DNA of 64,000 nt from contig JALCCG010000002.1 in assembly GCA_023212695.1 (NCBI GenBank), positions 186,001 through 250,000 on the forward strand. Direction: 5' to 3'. Shown one piece after another: positions 44,652-53,752 of the stretch. This DNA is from Sporisorium sorghi (Eukaryota > Basidiomycota > Ustilaginomycetes > Ustilaginales > Ustilaginaceae). Every line of letters begins with the position of its first letter. The stretch's first letter is position 1. Made by a program: the position numbers and the translations under genes. The notes under the pieces are model-generated. The model was not told where the DNA came from. It saw nothing but the letters and a program-made list of their open reading frames with translations, and ran no database searches.

Positions 44652-45020
44652 TTACAAACCCGGTATGACGGTGTGAGTCTCTTTGAGAATCTGTTCGACT
44701 TCGTTCTTCACGTCTGGATTGTTGCGGATAAAGTCCTTTACTTGCTTCAAGTTGGCAGCTTTCGAATGGGTCGATGTCTGTCCACCAGAAGTTCTGTCGG
44801 AATGAGTGGAGCCGTTACGGCCTGAACTGGGAGACACGCTTTCATGGCTTGAGCCGTAGTTATGGCTTTTTGTGCCTTGAATTTTACTCATCGCGGTATC
44901 CGCAAAGCGGCCCAGGTTCACATCTTTCATCATGGAAGAGAAACCCATGTTTTTACGGGAAATCATCCGGCATGCAACGGCACCGATAATGACACCATAT
45001 AGAAATGACGAAGTCTTCAC
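44652..45020 (-). CDS. Hypothetical membrane-anchored protein, 122 aa
   Basis: An N-terminal membrane helix (about residues 5-18, SFLYGVIIGAVAC) is followed by a short basic stretch, a Ser/Thr/His/Gly-rich low-complexity linker (about 50-86) and a C-terminal charged helix (LKQVKDFIRNNPDVKNEVEQIL). Reminiscent of YtxH-type small membrane proteins but not clearly one. GTG start with AAGGAGG eight bases upstream. Divergent from the deacetylase gene; function unknown. Confidence 0.7.
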   Translation of the reverse strand: MKTSSFLYGVIIGAVACRMISRKNMGFSSMMKDVNLGRFADTAMSKIQGTKSHNYGSSHESVSPSSGRNGSTHSDRTSGGQTSTHSKAANLKQVKDFIRNNPDVKNEVEQILKETHTVIPGL

Positions 45021-45113
45021 AAATGATACCTCCTTCTATGTTAAACTCGAGATTATTGTTCTCGCACCGCCAGGAACTCATGCTACATAAATACAGGAAA
45101 GTGAGATGGAATC

Positions 45114-46025
45114 ATGGTTAGAACACGAACAGTCCTTCTGCTGGCCTGCTGTCTTATGCTCAGTGCGTGCGGCAACAACGGCGCTGCTCAGAAGCAAGAC
45201 GCGGCTGCGGAAGGCGGTAATGTGCCGACAACACAGCAAAATGAAACCGGGCGGGTGCCCCCTCCAAGCGGGAGTACCGACGCTGTAAACGAAACGGACA
45301 AGCCTGATCCGGAATTGAGTGCGAATGGATCTCAAGAACCGCCGACGGATGAACCGGATAAAAAGCCGGATGCAGTGGCTTCCGCCAAACCGCAATATCA
45401 CATGAATAAAGTGTACCGGATTGTACCGAATGACGATTCTGTGCCAGACAAGGTGGTGCTGCTCACGTTTGACGACGGCCCCAAGGATGAGGACATGATC
45501 AACCAATTAATTGACACTCTCGACAAACATGAAGCCAAGGCCATCTTCTTCGTTAACGGATATCGAGTGAAAGAAAATCCCGAATTGCTGAAACTTATCC
45601 ACGACCGCGGTCAAGTGATTGGGAATCATTCCTGGGATCATATCGATCTGAAAAAAGAGAGCAAACAGAACGTAGAGGAACAAATTGGGAATGTACAGAA
45701 AATCGTAAAGGAAACGATTGGTACGGAACCGAAGTTCTTCCGACCTCCTTTCGGCTCTGGCGGGGATACCGTCAAGGACATTGCCAAGGATCATGATTTG
45801 TTATTCATGACTTGGTCCAACGGCTCGCTGGATTGGGAAAGCAAAAACAAAAACAAACCCGATGCTGTGGTTAACAATGTACTGGAGCAGCTTCATCCCG
45901 GCAGCAACATCTTGATGCATGAGCTTCCCTGGACCGTCGAAGCACTTGACAGTCTGCTCACCAAGCTCGAGTCTAAAGGTTATGGATTTGTGGATCCTGG
46001 ATTGATCGAACCGAAAATAAGATAA
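45114..46025 (+). CDS. Polysaccharide deacetylase family lipoprotein
   Basis: A 303-aa NodB-domain deacetylase. Signal peptide ends in the lipobox MLSAC (Cys 19), then a Pro/Asp-rich spacer to about 90 that would hold the enzyme off the membrane. NodB motifs: LLTFDDGPKDED (motif 1, catalytic Asp and metal Asp), GNHSWDH (metal His pair), and FRPPFGSGG. Substrate is probably peptidoglycan or an N-acetylated glycan. One of three plus-strand genes, convergent with the metallophosphoesterase gene. Confidence 0.9.
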   Translation: MVRTRTVLLLACCLMLSACGNNGAAQKQDAAAEGGNVPTTQQNETGRVPPPSGSTDAVNETDKPDPELSANGSQEPPTDEPDKKPDAVASAKPQYHMNKVYRIVPNDDSVPDKVVLLTFDDGPKDEDMINQLIDTLDKHEAKAIFFVNGYRVKENPELLKLIHDRGQVIGNHSWDHIDLKKESKQNVEEQIGNVQKIVKETIGTEPKFFRPPFGSGGDTVKDIAKDHDLLFMTWSNGSLDWESKNKNKPDAVVNNVLEQLHPGSNILMHELPWTVEALDSLLTKLESKGYGFVDPGLIEPKIR

Positions 46026-46035
46026 CCCTCAATAC

Positions 46036-46090
46036 AAAAAAGCCTTAATTCCGCCGTCATCACTTTGACGAGTTGGAATTAAGGTTTTTT
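46036..46090. terminator. Bidirectional terminator
   Basis: CCTTAATTCC / GGAATTAAGG arms flanked by AAAAAA on the left and TTTTTT on the right, between convergent genes; it overlaps the last codons of the phosphoesterase gene. Confidence 0.85.
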
Positions 46091-46897
46091 GCGCAATGTA
46101 ATGACATGATATTCCGCCGGACACTTCAAGCGCAGCGGGATGTGCGAGGTGCCAAATCCGCGGCTGATCAACATTCGGGAAGTGTGAAGGCTGTCGCCAA
46201 CTTTTCTCGGCAGTGAATACCAACCTGATTTAAACTTCTTATAGAAGCGCTCCAGCCGTACGGCACCGGCAAAAGGAAGCACGATCTGTCCCCCATGCGT
46301 ATGTCCTGCCAGCAGGAGATCACCGTTCGTTTCCTCCCTGTCCTTCACCCAGATCGGATCATGGACAAGGATGATGTGGTATGAATCTTCTTTTGGATTG
46401 CCGCGAAATTGCGTATACGGATGCTTTTTGCTTGCTGGCTGCCGAATTCCGCTCAGCGTTATACTCTCTTCATTCTTCTTCAGTGTTATTGTCTTATCAC
46501 TTAACAAGGCGACCCCTGTCTCGCGCAGAACCTGACGAACCGCATCCTTGCCTGCATATAGATCATGATTACCCAGGACCGCATATACGGGGGCTATACG
46601 GAGCAGGACCGACATGTTATGCCTCATCCGCTGAAAGGATACCCCTTTTTCCGTAATATCTCCTCCAAGAAAAACGCAATCCACTGGCAAGAGATTGGAG
46701 GTCAGCTTCTGTTCTGACAAAACTCTGCGATGTATATCGGTTATGAACAATATTCGATACCCGTCAAAAGACTGAGGAATACGGTCGGATACAACTTCCT
46801 CTTCACGTACGCGATATCCTCCGGCTTCGGACCTCATCCAGCCGATTGTGCCTGCACCAACAGCCGCAGCACCGGCTAACCACATCAACACACTCAT
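46079..46897 (-). CDS. ypbG: Membrane-anchored metallophosphoesterase (YpbG-like)
   Basis: Calcineurin-like phosphoesterase of 272 aa. An N-terminal hydrophobic helix (about residues 2-20) anchors it, followed by metal-binding motifs ILFITDIHRRV (D-x-H), VFLGGDITEKG (GD), AVLGNHDLYAG (GNHD) and later LLAGHTHGGQ (GHxH). Similar proteins hydrolyse phosphodiesters or lipid phosphates. ATG with AAAGGAG five bases upstream overlaps the stop of the preceding gene by four bases. Confidence 0.9.
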   Translation of the reverse strand: MSVLMWLAGAAAVGAGTIGWMRSEAGGYRVREEEVVSDRIPQSFDGYRILFITDIHRRVLSEQKLTSNLLPVDCVFLGGDITEKGVSFQRMRHNMSVLLRIAPVYAVLGNHDLYAGKDAVRQVLRETGVALLSDKTITLKKNEESITLSGIRQPASKKHPYTQFRGNPKEDSYHIILVHDPIWVKDREETNGDLLLAGHTHGGQIVLPFAGAVRLERFYKKFKSGWYSLPRKVGDSLHTSRMLISRGFGTSHIPLRLKCPAEYHVITLRKKP

Positions 46898-47304
46898 AAT
46901 AACTCCTTTAATAATTCGCTTAATGGAGGCGCGCCGATCAGTCCCCACCACAACAGTCCTACCATTAATAATATGAATATGACAATCAATGAGTTCACAA
47001 ACCATTTGCTCATTCTGACACGATAGGAGGAATACGTATTCGTTCGTTTAGGCGCCGATACCTCTTCCCCGGATTGACCTGAGCGTGACCTTGTCGATCT
47101 GGACCGGCTCAGTCCTTCAGTCGGACTGTCGTCCTGAAGTTTCTGCTCCACCGGTTCTTTATGTACCGATGATTTAGAGCGATTTAATGTATCTTCTGCA
47201 CGTTGTGACTTTGATGCAGTTCCTTGTTCCGAAGCAGCGGGTGTCTTGTTCTTCCGGCCTTTATTGCGGCTCCGATGTCGTTCCATTCTGCTAAGCTCGT
47301 TCAT
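46894..47304 (-). CDS. Hypothetical protein with C-terminal membrane anchor
   Basis: A 136-aa protein. The first 95 residues are very hydrophilic, rich in Arg, Lys, Ser and Glu (MERHRSRNKGRKNK, SRSRSTRSRSGQ), probably disordered. One transmembrane helix (about 105-126) lies near the C terminus, making it tail-anchored. Sits between and overlapping the CPBP protease and metallophosphoesterase genes, so all three are likely coupled. The position resembles B. subtilis ypbE, but I see no LysM domain. Confidence 0.65.
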   Translation of the reverse strand: MNELSRMERHRSRNKGRKNKTPAASEQGTASKSQRAEDTLNRSKSSVHKEPVEQKLQDDSPTEGLSRSRSTRSRSGQSGEEVSAPKRTNTYSSYRVRMSKWFVNSLIVIFILLMVGLLWWGLIGAPPLSELLKELL

Positions 47305-47890
47305 TTTCCTCTTTCCTCCGAAATCGAATCAGCATCCCTGAGATGAAATCAATCAGAAAATGGCACAGTATAGGCGCCCACAGAGTACCTGTATGAATAT
47401 AGACGTACCCCAGGCCATAACTGCTCAAGAAAACCCATCCTGTAGGAAGCCAATGCTTTAGATATCTGACATGTATAAGCGCGAACAAAATGCTGGTCCA
47501 GTAGGGTCCAAATGCATGCTGTACCGCTCCACGAAACAGAAGTTCCTCACATACAGATACAATCAGGGCAATCACCAAAATATGCCATACCGGCCTGTTC
47601 CTAAACAACATTTCATTGATTCCGCCGTCATCCATACTATCTTCAGATACAAAACGGGACAATACAAAATCCACAATCAGCATAGCTGCAGCAAGACCAA
47701 GACCCCAATATACAAACTCGACTTCTTTCGGAATGACAAACAGCTCAAACGGATTCCTCTTTTGAAACAAGATCCAGATCAAACCCACAATGAGGGTTAA
47801 GGCTTGGGTAAGATACAGATTGATAAGCAGCAGTCGGTCATTCAGTTGATGGGCTTCGATTCTTTTTACGCGTATTTTAAATTTTTTCAT
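47291..47890 (-). CDS. ypbD: CPBP-family intramembrane metalloprotease (YpbD-like)
   Basis: A 199-aa membrane protein with six or so helices and the CPBP/CAAX protease motifs: EELLFRGAVQHAFG (EExxxR, about residues 115-128), FALIHVRYLKH (FxxxH) and HFLIDFISG (HxxxD/N). The substrate is unknown; the family includes bacteriocin-immunity and anti-sigma-processing enzymes. It heads a three-gene set of overlapping genes running toward the metallophosphoesterase. Confidence 0.85.
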   Translation of the reverse strand: MKKFKIRVKRIEAHQLNDRLLLINLYLTQALTLIVGLIWILFQKRNPFELFVIPKEVEFVYWGLGLAAAMLIVDFVLSRFVSEDSMDDGGINEMLFRNRPVWHILVIALIVSVCEELLFRGAVQHAFGPYWTSILFALIHVRYLKHWLPTGWVFLSSYGLGYVYIHTGTLWAPILCHFLIDFISGMLIRFRRKEENERA

Positions 47891-48060
47891 AGAAGATGGG
47901 CCTGTCTTTCATCTTGATATTTTAGGATAATCTTCGTGTACAACCTCAGTGATATAAGATTGATTCCATCATAGGCGGGCATAAGCATCATAGCAAATTA
48001 CCGGCATGGTATTCAAGGCTATCCCCTGTTTCTTCGCTCTAAGGACGGAATAAACACCTA

Positions 48061-48089
48061 TTGACACAATGTTAGAGCCATGATACATT
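48061..48089 (+). promoter_or_regulatory. Sigma-A promoter of the serA T-box leader
   Basis: TTGACA (48061-48066), 17-bp spacer, TACATT (48084-48089). Transcription should begin near 48096, just before the T-box. Confidence 0.8.
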
Positions 48090-48095
48090 ATGAAA

Positions 48096-48371
48096 AAATT
48101 AATCTGTGAAAACCGATGATGGAAAAAAGAAGCTGCAACGTCCTCAGAGAGCCGATGGTTGGTGGAAATCGGTGGCGGTAAAGTATTCTTGAGCGTTCCT
48201 GAGATATTTCGCTGAACATTGAAGTAGGCGTAAATCGGATGATATCCGTTACCAATCATGGTCTGAACAGACCGCTTGAGGCTGCAGCAAGACAGCAGCG
48301 AATAAGGGTGGCACCACGAATAACTCTCGTCCCTTACTACGGAAGTAGTATGCGGATTGAGAGTTTTTTAT
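48096..48371 (+). ncRNA. T-box riboswitch upstream of serA
   Basis: The T-box sequence AAGGGTGGCACCACG is at 48304-48318. Stem I contains the conserved CAGAGAG (48151 region) and GGTTGGTGG distal-loop elements. The terminator uses ACTCTC ... GAGAGT followed by TTTTTT (48322-48371). The UGGC in the T-box pairs with an NCCA end whose discriminator is G, which fits tRNA-Ser and so serine control of serA. The specifier codon is not certain by eye: AGC at 48192, TCC at 48197 and TCG at 48209 are on the right side of stem I. Confidence 0.88.
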
Positions 48372-48533
48372 GTTCCTGATTCTTTGTCACGACACCGCGT
48401 CAAACCTGTATAGAATTCTTCTGGCTTTACTAGGCAATCTTTGAACGTGTATAACGGAATGCGCGCCAAGCGTAATCCTTATTCAATATTGCAGTACCGC
48501 ATTTATAGAGGATTTTAAGGAGGAAGAGAAACC

Positions 48534-50126
48534 ATGTTTAAAGTATTGGTATCGGATCCGATCAGTGATTTGGGGATTCAGCAGTTGATGGATGCTGCCG
48601 ATGTGCAGGTAGACAAAAAAACCGGGCTCAGTGAAGATGAGCTCACTGCCATTATCGGTGAATACGACGGACTCCTCGTACGGAGTCAGACACGTGTAAC
48701 AGAACGCATTATGAATGCAGGAACAAACCTCAAGGTGGTTGGCCGGGCTGGTGTCGGTGTTGACAATATTGACCTGGAAGCCGCTACGAAGCGCGGTATC
48801 GTTGTCATTAACGCTCCGGATGGCAATACGATTACAACGGCCGAGCATACCTTTGCTATGATGATTGCCCTTGCCCGCCATATCCCGCAAGCCTATGCAA
48901 AAACTATAGGCGGATCCTGGGATCGCAAATCCTTCCTCGGCGTCGAGCTGCGCAATAAAACGCTTGGCGTTATGGGAATGGGACGAATCGGCAGCGAGGT
49001 TGCCAAACGCGCCAAGGCATTCGGCATGAACATACTTGCCTTTGATCCGTTCTTAACGGAGGAGCGTGCAGACAAACTCGGCGTGAGTCTCTCCTCGGTG
49101 GATAACATTATCCGCAATGCGGATTTCATTACGGTCCATACTCCGCTTACTCCTGAGACCCGCCACATGATCGCAAGACCGCAGTTTGAAGTGATGAAAC
49201 GCGGCATGCGTATCGTGAACTGTGCACGCGGCGGTATTATCGACGAGCGCGCACTGGTCGAAGCCATTGATGAAGGCATTGTAGCTGGAGCTGCTTTTGA
49301 CGTATTCGAGCATGAACCGCCGGAAAGCGACCATCCGTTCCTGACCCATCCAAAGGTGATCGTGACTCCGCATTTGGGTGCATCTACGATTGAGGCTCAA
49401 GAGAACGTAGCCATCGATGTATCGGAGCAGGTGCTGCATATTTTGCGCAATGAGCCGTTTAAGAATGCCGTCAACTTCCCGCTTGTAGCAGCAAGCGTCA
49501 TGAACAAACTCCAGCCATACTTCTCCCTCGGTGAGAAACTCGGCAGTGTGGCCGCGCAAATTACCGCGCACGCTGTGAAGGAGATTCATGTCGACTATGC
49601 GGGCGAGCTGGCTGAAGTGGATACCCAAGCGTTGACACGCTACATCGTAAAAGGCGTGCTTGAGCGTCATCTCGGAAACGAAGTGAACATTGTAAACTCC
49701 ATGCACCTGGCCAAAAGCCGTGATCTGCATGTCGTTGTATCTCAAACACCAAAAACGAAAGACTTTACCAATCTGGTTACCGTTACGCTTAAAACCCAAA
49801 ACGGTCTGGAGCGGATTGTAGCCGGTACACTCCTTCTCGGTTATGGGGAACGGATTGTCCGCCTTGACAAATTCCCGGTCGATATCTCGCCGGAAGGTCA
49901 TCTGATTCTGATCTCTCATAACGATAAACCGGGCATTATCGGTCGTGTCGGGACGCTGCTTGGCGAGAACGATGTCAACATCGCCTCCATGCAGGTGGGC
50001 CGTAAAGTCATCGGCGGCGAGGCTATCATGCTTCTGACCGTAGATAAGGACGTGCCTAAAGATGTTCTGATCAAACTCACAGGGCTGGCAGAACTGAACA
50101 CCGCGCAACAAATTGCACTGGGCTAA
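48534..50126 (+). CDS. serA: D-3-phosphoglycerate dehydrogenase
   Basis: First committed enzyme of serine synthesis, oxidising 3-phosphoglycerate. The 530-aa long form has the NAD site GMGRIGSEVAKRA (about residues 146-158), the catalytic RGGIIDERAL, and the His/Glu pair around HLGAST, an ASB (allosteric) domain from about 315 to 450, and a C-terminal ACT domain (HLILISHNDKPGIIGRVG start) for serine feedback. AAGGAGG lies upstream of the ATG. A T-box leader controls it. Confidence 0.97.
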   Translation: MFKVLVSDPISDLGIQQLMDAADVQVDKKTGLSEDELTAIIGEYDGLLVRSQTRVTERIMNAGTNLKVVGRAGVGVDNIDLEAATKRGIVVINAPDGNTITTAEHTFAMMIALARHIPQAYAKTIGGSWDRKSFLGVELRNKTLGVMGMGRIGSEVAKRAKAFGMNILAFDPFLTEERADKLGVSLSSVDNIIRNADFITVHTPLTPETRHMIARPQFEVMKRGMRIVNCARGGIIDERALVEAIDEGIVAGAAFDVFEHEPPESDHPFLTHPKVIVTPHLGASTIEAQENVAIDVSEQVLHILRNEPFKNAVNFPLVAASVMNKLQPYFSLGEKLGSVAAQITAHAVKEIHVDYAGELAEVDTQALTRYIVKGVLERHLGNEVNIVNSMHLAKSRDLHVVVSQTPKTKDFTNLVTVTLKTQNGLERIVAGTLLLGYGERIVRLDKFPVDISPEGHLILISHNDKPGIIGRVGTLLGENDVNIASMQVGRKVIGGEAIMLLTVDKDVPKDVLIKLTGLAELNTAQQIALG

Positions 50127-50195
50127 ACAACTGATTCAGATAAACGCGGGTTAGTCGATGTTCCACGTAGAACAAGATTAACCCCTTTATTTCAA

Positions 50196-50228
50196 CAAAA
50201 AAACACGCTCCATGTGAGCGTGTTTTTT
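50196..50228. terminator. Bidirectional terminator between serA and resE
   Basis: ACACGCTC / GAGCGTGT stem with a 5-nt loop, A-run on the left, T-run on the right, between convergent genes. Confidence 0.92.
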
Positions 50229-50246
50229 CTTTTGTGCGGGCATTCC

Positions 50247-51680
50247 CTATGATTCTACCGCTTTTGTGGGAATGATCATCGTAAATATGGTGCCTTTGCC
50301 AACCTCACTCGTTGCGTTAATCGTTCCGTGATGCGCAGTCACGATGTTTTTCACAATGGCGAGACCAATACCGGTACCCACCGTTTCACCTCTTACACGC
50401 GCTTTGTCCGCCTTATAGAACCGTTCGAAAACAAAGGGCAGATCTTCGGGCGGAATGCCGACACCCTGGTCGCAGATTTTCACCTGAAGTGCTTCATCGT
50501 CCAAAAGGGTGATCCGGTCTGCGGTGATCTGGATTTGCTTGCCTGAAGGGGTGTGACGGAAAGCATTATCCAGCAGATTCGTAAGCACCTGCTCCAGCTT
50601 ATCTTCGTCTGCTGCTTCAAGCATCAGATTCGGATGAAGTTTATTCAACTGAAGATCAATTTCCCGCTCCTTGGCACGCACGGCGAATTTCCGGTATACC
50701 CGCTCGCACAATTCACCGGCATCCATTTTCCTCAGTGACAACTCCGCGTGTCCCGCTTCCATGCGTGTCAAATCAAGCAGATCCTTCACCAAGCGCCCCA
50801 TCCGTAGAGATTCCTCATGGATGACCTGGATAAGCTCCCTGCTCTCTTCCGGCGAAGCCGCCATGCCGTCAAGCAATGCTTCGCTGTAACCCTGCATCAT
50901 CGACAGCGGTGTCCGGATTTCATGTGACACATTCGCAATGAAATCCGTACGCATCTTCTCCAGGGTCACCTGCTCGGTAATATCCCTGAGCACGACAACA
51001 GCGCCCCGGATCATATCGTCCGCGTACAGCGGGGCCATATGGGCCGACCATATCCCCTGCTTGACATGCAGGTCTGCACTCTGGTCCCTGCCTTCGTTCA
51101 CGGTGCTGTAATAGAGCTCGCTCAGCGGCTTCGGCATTACATCAGCGGCCCAGCCGCCCCCTTGCAGCTCATCATCCCACTGCAGTCCCTTCCAGGTCTT
51201 CATGATTTCCTGTCCGGGCGGGTTCACCAGTATTACTTGACCATGATGGTCAAAGGTAATGACCGCGTCACTCATACTTCTCAGCACGCTGGACAGATGC
51301 TCCTTCTCATGGTTCAAATTACGAATATTTGTCTCCAGTTCGGCTGCCATATGGTTAAACGTATTGGCCAATTCACCGATCTCATCACTGGTTACCAGAT
51401 TCAATCGTGTTCCGTATTTCCCTTTCCGAATATCATTGGCAGCCTCAATCAATTGCTGCATGGGCTGCGTGATCTTGGTTAACAGAAACAGTCCAAAAAA
51501 GGTGGTCATCGAGAATCCGATGATCGCCACATAAGTAAATAAACGTTTGATGGCATCCGAATTCGCAAACGTGGTGTCGATATACGGCAGCAAAAATAAT
51601 CCGAGCGTCAGCAGTACGCACGCAACCAAACAGGTTATCGTAATCCACAGCTTGCCGACGAGTGATCTCCAGAAACTCAC
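50247..51680 (-). CDS. resE: Two-component sensor histidine kinase ResE
   Basis: Kinase of the ResD-ResE system that controls aerobic and anaerobic respiration genes. The 477-aa protein has two transmembrane helices (about 12-33 and 48-69) separated by only some 15 residues, a HAMP domain (about 70-122), a PAS domain (about 130-235), HisKA with SHEIRTPLSMMQGYSE (phospho-His), and the HATPase boxes (N, G1 and G2). It is over 100 residues shorter than B. subtilis ResE because the extracytoplasmic domain is missing. Starts one base after resD. Confidence 0.93.
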   Translation of the reverse strand: MSFWRSLVGKLWITITCLVACVLLTLGLFLLPYIDTTFANSDAIKRLFTYVAIIGFSMTTFFGLFLLTKITQPMQQLIEAANDIRKGKYGTRLNLVTSDEIGELANTFNHMAAELETNIRNLNHEKEHLSSVLRSMSDAVITFDHHGQVILVNPPGQEIMKTWKGLQWDDELQGGGWAADVMPKPLSELYYSTVNEGRDQSADLHVKQGIWSAHMAPLYADDMIRGAVVVLRDITEQVTLEKMRTDFIANVSHEIRTPLSMMQGYSEALLDGMAASPEESRELIQVIHEESLRMGRLVKDLLDLTRMEAGHAELSLRKMDAGELCERVYRKFAVRAKEREIDLQLNKLHPNLMLEAADEDKLEQVLTNLLDNAFRHTPSGKQIQITADRITLLDDEALQVKICDQGVGIPPEDLPFVFERFYKADKARVRGETVGTGIGLAIVKNIVTAHHGTINATSEVGKGTIFTMIIPTKAVES

Positions 51681-51681
51681 G

Positions 51682-52398
51682 TTACTTCGGTACCTCCAGC
51701 TTGTAGCCCACTCCCCACACGGTTGTAATCATCGCTGCGGAATCGGAGGATACCTTATTCAACTTCTCGCGCAATCGCTTCACATGGGTATCCACTGTGC
51801 GAAGATCACCGAAAAACTCATAATTCCATACATCCTTAAGCAGTTCTTCACGAGAAAACACTTTATCTGGCGAGGATGCCAAATAGTGAAGAAGTTCGTA
51901 TTCTTTCGGCGTCAGGCTGATTTCGTGTCCTCCTGCCGTCACGCGGTGAGCGTCGTGCTCTATGACGAGATGCGGGAATACGATGCTGTTGCTTGGATTC
52001 GTTTCCTTGCTCAGGTAGGCAGTCGCTGAAGACCGGCGTAAAATAGCTTTTACACGATAGATAACCTCGCGCGGACTGAACGGCTTCACGACATAATCGT
52101 CGGCCCCCACTTCAAAGCCCTGTACGCGATTGATCTCCTCGCCCTTGGCAGTCAGCATCAGGATCGGCGTAGACTTCACCTGACGAAGACGCGTGCACAC
52201 CTCGACGCCATCCATGCCGGGCAGCATGACATCCAGAATAACAAGTCCATAATCTTCTGAGCTGGCTTTGCGAAGCGCGGTCTCCCCATCCTCCGCCTCT
52301 TCGATTTCATAACCTTCCTTCTCCAGATACATCTTCAACAATCGACGAATCCGTTCTTCATCATCTACAACAAGGATACGATTTCCGTGCTCTGACAT
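51682..52398 (-). CDS. resD: Response regulator ResD
   Basis: OmpR-family transcription factor, 238 aa. The receiver domain has VDDEERIRR at the start and the phospho-acceptor D56 in LVILDVMLPGMDG, K107-like Lys in VVKPFSPREV; the C-terminal winged helix ends around DLRTVDTHVKRLREKL. ATG with AAGGAG nine bases upstream; a start six codons earlier lies before that site. ResD activates respiration genes such as resABC, ctaA and, often, qcrABC. Confidence 0.95.
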   Translation of the reverse strand: MSEHGNRILVVDDEERIRRLLKMYLEKEGYEIEEAEDGETALRKASSEDYGLVILDVMLPGMDGVEVCTRLRQVKSTPILMLTAKGEEINRVQGFEVGADDYVVKPFSPREVIYRVKAILRRSSATAYLSKETNPSNSIVFPHLVIEHDAHRVTAGGHEISLTPKEYELLHYLASSPDKVFSREELLKDVWNYEFFGDLRTVDTHVKRLREKLNKVSSDSAAMITTVWGVGYKLEVPK

Positions 52399-52428
52399 TG
52401 GCAGCAGCTCCTTCATGTTTATAGGGAA

Positions 52429-52471
52429 AATCAGAAGTGGCCCTCTTGAATAGGAAAGGGCCCTTCTGATT
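52429..52471 (-). terminator. Hairpin between resC and resD
   Basis: Stem with arms AATCAGAAG / CTTCTGATT and an inner GGCCC/GGGCC pairing, followed by only four T on the minus strand. It may partially terminate resABC so that resDE is expressed at a different level or from its own promoter inside resC. Confidence 0.55.
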
Positions 52472-52498
52472 GTTAATTCATTGCTATTAAGTTAACCA

Positions 52499-53752
52499 TT
52501 AATCGGTTCCGGCATAAGAGTGCAGGCCCGCAATAATCAAGTTAACGCCCACCAGCGTGAACATGACAACGATAAAGCCAATAACGGACAGCCAAGAGGA
52601 ATGTTTGCCCTGCCAGCCCCGTGACAGCCGCAGATGGAGATATACGCTGTAGAAGAGCCAGGTGATAAGCGCCCATACTTCCTTTGGATCCCAGCCCCAG
52701 AATCGGCCCCAGGCAATTTCCGCCCAGATCATGGCGAATATGAGTCCGCCGAGCGTAAATACCGGGAAACCAATCGCAATGGCGCGATAACTGATCTCAT
52801 CCAGATCATCCGGATCCAGTCTGCCGAGCGCAGGCTGGATGAACTTCGCCAGCGGCTTGCGCAGAATGAGACGGAGCAGACCGTACAGGATCAAACCGCT
52901 GAGCAGCGACCATATTACTGTATTCAGCTTACGTCCTGCATTCACCCCGTGCATCCATGACGGAGCTTCCATGAGCGGAGATTTCATGCCCAGGAAGGAT
53001 TGCATACTCTCCGTCTCACTCTTATATGGTGCAACAAGTGGAGGCATGTTATATTCCACTTTTACTATTGTACTATTTTCTGTCTTCGGGTCAACCAATG
53101 TCTGATTAAACTCGGCCTGATATCCGCCCGCACGGAAGCTGTATACCGACAAAATAAATCCGATCAGTACCACGATGGCAAACATGCAGAGCTCAAGCCA
53201 GCGCTGTTCCCTGCGCGAGCCCTTGTCAGTTCCGCTAAAGTTAACGGTACGAAGCAGGTGCATCAATCCGGCTATAAAACCGACGGCAAAAAACGCATCA
53301 CCCAGCGCCGCCAATGTCACGTGAATCCCCAGCCAGTAGGATTGAAGCGAAGGAATGAGCGGCTGTACCTGCTGCGGAAATACGGCTGCATAAGCCATGA
53401 TCAGTATAGCCAGCGGCAATGCAAACAATCCGAGCAGCGATTTTTTGTAGATAAAATAAAGGACAAGAAAAGCAATCATGATGGCCATCGACAAGAAGGA
53501 CATAAACTCATACATGTTGCTGACAGGCACATGCCCCGAGCCTGCCCATCTTGTAAAGAAGTACAGCAAGTGGCCGATTAAACCGATCGTTGCTGTAACA
53601 AATGCAATCTTGCCCCACTTAGCCAAATGAGCTTCCGGATCCCGTTTACGGAACCGGCGTCCCATAACGGCAAGTGCATACATGATGAATGCCGCGCAGT
53701 ATAAGGTAAAGGCTACAATAAAGGCGTCGCCGCTAAACTCAATTAGTTTCAT
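52499..53752 (-). CDS. resC: Cytochrome c biogenesis protein ResC (CcsA/CcsB family)
   Basis: Membrane component of the System II heme-ligation machinery (417 aa, about eight helices). The heme-handling WWD-type motif is WGRFWGWDPKEVWAL (about residues 332-346), with conserved His residues in the flanking helices. It works with ResB. ATG with AGGGGGAG upstream overlaps the end of resB by 14 bp; the longer frame is unlikely. Confidence 0.93.
   Translation of the reverse strand: MKLIEFSGDAFIVAFTLYCAAFIMYALAVMGRRFRKRDPEAHLAKWGKIAFVTATIGLIGHLLYFFTRWAGSGHVPVSNMYEFMSFLSMAIMIAFLVLYFIYKKSLLGLFALPLAILIMAYAAVFPQQVQPLIPSLQSYWLGIHVTLAALGDAFFAVGFIAGLMHLLRTVNFSGTDKGSRREQRWLELCMFAIVVLIGFILSVYSFRAGGYQAEFNQTLVDPKTENSTIVKVEYNMPPLVAPYKSETESMQSFLGMKSPLMEAPSWMHGVNAGRKLNTVIWSLLSGLILYGLLRLILRKPLAKFIQPALGRLDPDDLDEISYRAIAIGFPVFTLGGLIFAMIWAEIAWGRFWGWDPKEVWALITWLFYSVYLHLRLSRGWQGKHSSWLSVIGFIVVMFTLVGVNLIIAGLHSYAGTD

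Noticed and set aside
49053..50111. 352-codon frame antisense to serA
   Set aside because: Shadow of the serA coding sequence; no start signal, and serA is unmistakable.
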